Origin: Symsagittifera roscoffensis
Lineage: Eukaryota; Xenacoelomorpha; Acoela; Convolutidae
Assembly: GCF_963678635.1 (NCBI RefSeq)
Contig: NC_087070.1
Location: 8,094,539 to 8,158,538 of the forward strand
Direction: 5' to 3'
Length of the DNA stretch: 64,000 nt
The position numbers and the translations under genes are program-made. Below are positions 62,714-64,000 of the stretch, piece after piece; the first letter of the stretch is position 1; every line of letters begins with the position of its first letter. The notes under the pieces were generated by a model. The model was not told the DNA's origin. It saw only the letters and a list, made by a program, of their open reading frames with translations, and searched no databases.

Positions 62714-64000
62714 TATAATGGATCGTTAAATGATGAAATTAATCAATTTAAAACACTTAAAATCAATCGTGAAATGGGTCATGATAATTGAATATTTGTT
62801 TAAATTTTCCCAATATATACTAAGCAAAATTAAATTTATCCTATAAAACTCTGCGGGTCAAAATTGATTACACAAAAATGCAAAAAAAAAAACGATTTTT
62901 TTTTCTTTTTTTTTCATAATTTTATCCCCCAGCTACGTAAAAAAAAACAAGTGATATATTTGAAGCTGATAACAAAAAAAAACAATTTGTTAGAACGCAG
63001 CTATAAGAGCGAACTTCCCATTGTAATTTAGAACGTTAAAATTTGACGCTTGCGTTTTACTAAAAACGAACTATATTGCGCGTTAATTATCGCAAATTTA
63101 CCGGATTTGCAGTTTTTAGAGCTCATATTTATACGAAAAGTAACCATAGGTAAAATAAGTTGTCAGAAGGTTTAAGAAATTCCATGCGAAAAGTCGAATT
63201 GGTCTGAAAAAAAAACCCAGCACGATCGCAAATATTTTGTCACTTTGTTCGAAAGTTCGAACTATCACTGTCAATTGTAATTTAGGAAAGAAAAAGGTGA
63301 AAACTCCATTACTGATTCTAGGTGTTGAATTTATGCAGCCATAGGCTGAAGTTTGAAGTCACAACTGGTCCCGAATTTCGTTCAACAACTTTTGAATATT
63401 TTTATAGAATTTAGGTTGTACAAATTCAAATGTAAATATAGTTTTCAAAATTTGACACTAGCAGTAAAACAAAAACGTGTTTCACAGGATATGAATTGTA
63501 AAACTTTGTCCCGATTTTTGAAAAAAGTGACACAAAAATTGTGCTCGGCTGGTTTTTTCTCCAGACAAATTTTGACTTTTTAATCAAACTGTTTTGAACA
63601 ATTTTTCTATCAATCGAAAAGTTTTGTTGTCTTGAGCTCAAAATAAAAAAGATGTCCTACTTGTGATCCTTTTTTGTAAAGTTATGGGAGTTTAAAGACT
63701 GCAAGTTTGACCAACTTGGGACAATTGACGCACGATAATTTTCGTACTGTTAACGAATAAGTAGAGATTTAATCCGTATTAGAAATCGTTCCAAATATGA
63801 CTGAGGCATGCGCTTTGGTCTATTCATTAAATTTGATATCTGCAAAAAAACTATACATAGCGTGTTGGGGATAATTTTCTTTAAAAAATCAATTCAGAAA
63901 TTTTTGAAATGTACGCAGTTTTTTTGAAAACTTTTTTTACCAATTATTCTCTTTTAAAACACTTAGAAATTAAAACGCAGTCCGAACATTCACTTATTCG
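62714..64000. other. Featureless AT-rich DNA to the window end
   Basis: No gene, repeat family or RNA gene supported on either strand. Confidence 0.5.

Noticed and set aside
63353-63641. Short overlapping frames near the window end
   Set aside because: AT-rich chance frames on both strands with no domain or splice support.

Overview
The window looks like AT-rich nuclear DNA of an invertebrate animal. Two host genes on the minus strand are split into short exons whose reading phases fit across putative GT-AG and GC-AG introns. Most of the remaining sequence is mobile-element DNA of animal types: Copia, Gypsy and BEL/Pao retrotransposons, a Polinton/Maverick, hAT-type MITEs and a MULE scrap. 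The phylum cannot be fixed from the sequence. There is no sign of bacterial gene organisation.

Layout. 1-13746: a minus-strand multi-pass membrane protein gene resembling a very divergent SLC6 (sodium-coupled solute carrier) transporter, with six exons visible. Its 7.7-kb fourth visible intron holds a decayed coiled-coil ORF, a broken Copia element (3676-8298), a decayed partial copy of the neighbouring exon and an RT fossil. Smaller introns hold two hAT-type MITEs and a GT microsatellite. 13747-15906: intergenic DNA with a 164-bp palindromic element and a MULE transposase remnant. 15907-36434: a 20.5-kb Polinton fossil bounded by a perfect 6-bp target duplication (CAATCG). It carries protease, major capsid, minor capsid and penton-like regions, integrase, packaging ATPase and protein-primed DNA polymerase B. 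Its integrase-ATPase block is present twice in tandem, with a third partial copy.

36441-42640: intergenic and intronic DNA with short MITEs, a SINE-like piece and minus-strand EF-hand exons. One EF-hand gene has four phase-matched exons (52362-52563, 42483-42640, 41944-42096, 41166-41330, the last with a stop codon). A Gypsy element (43428-50582, TSD CCTAC) sits in its first visible intron, and a BEL/Pao element (52726-61608, TSD GTTAT, apparently identical 436-bp LTRs, one 1873-codon ORF) lies upstream of its first visible exon. 61614-64000: one weak plus-strand exon candidate, a further hAT-type MITE and otherwise featureless AT-rich DNA.

The host genes do not form an operon or pathway. 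The window is mainly a record of successive insertions into large introns: an old Polinton and RT scraps, Copia and Gypsy elements with LTRs several percent apart, and a very young BEL element. All alignments and divergence estimates were made by eye.
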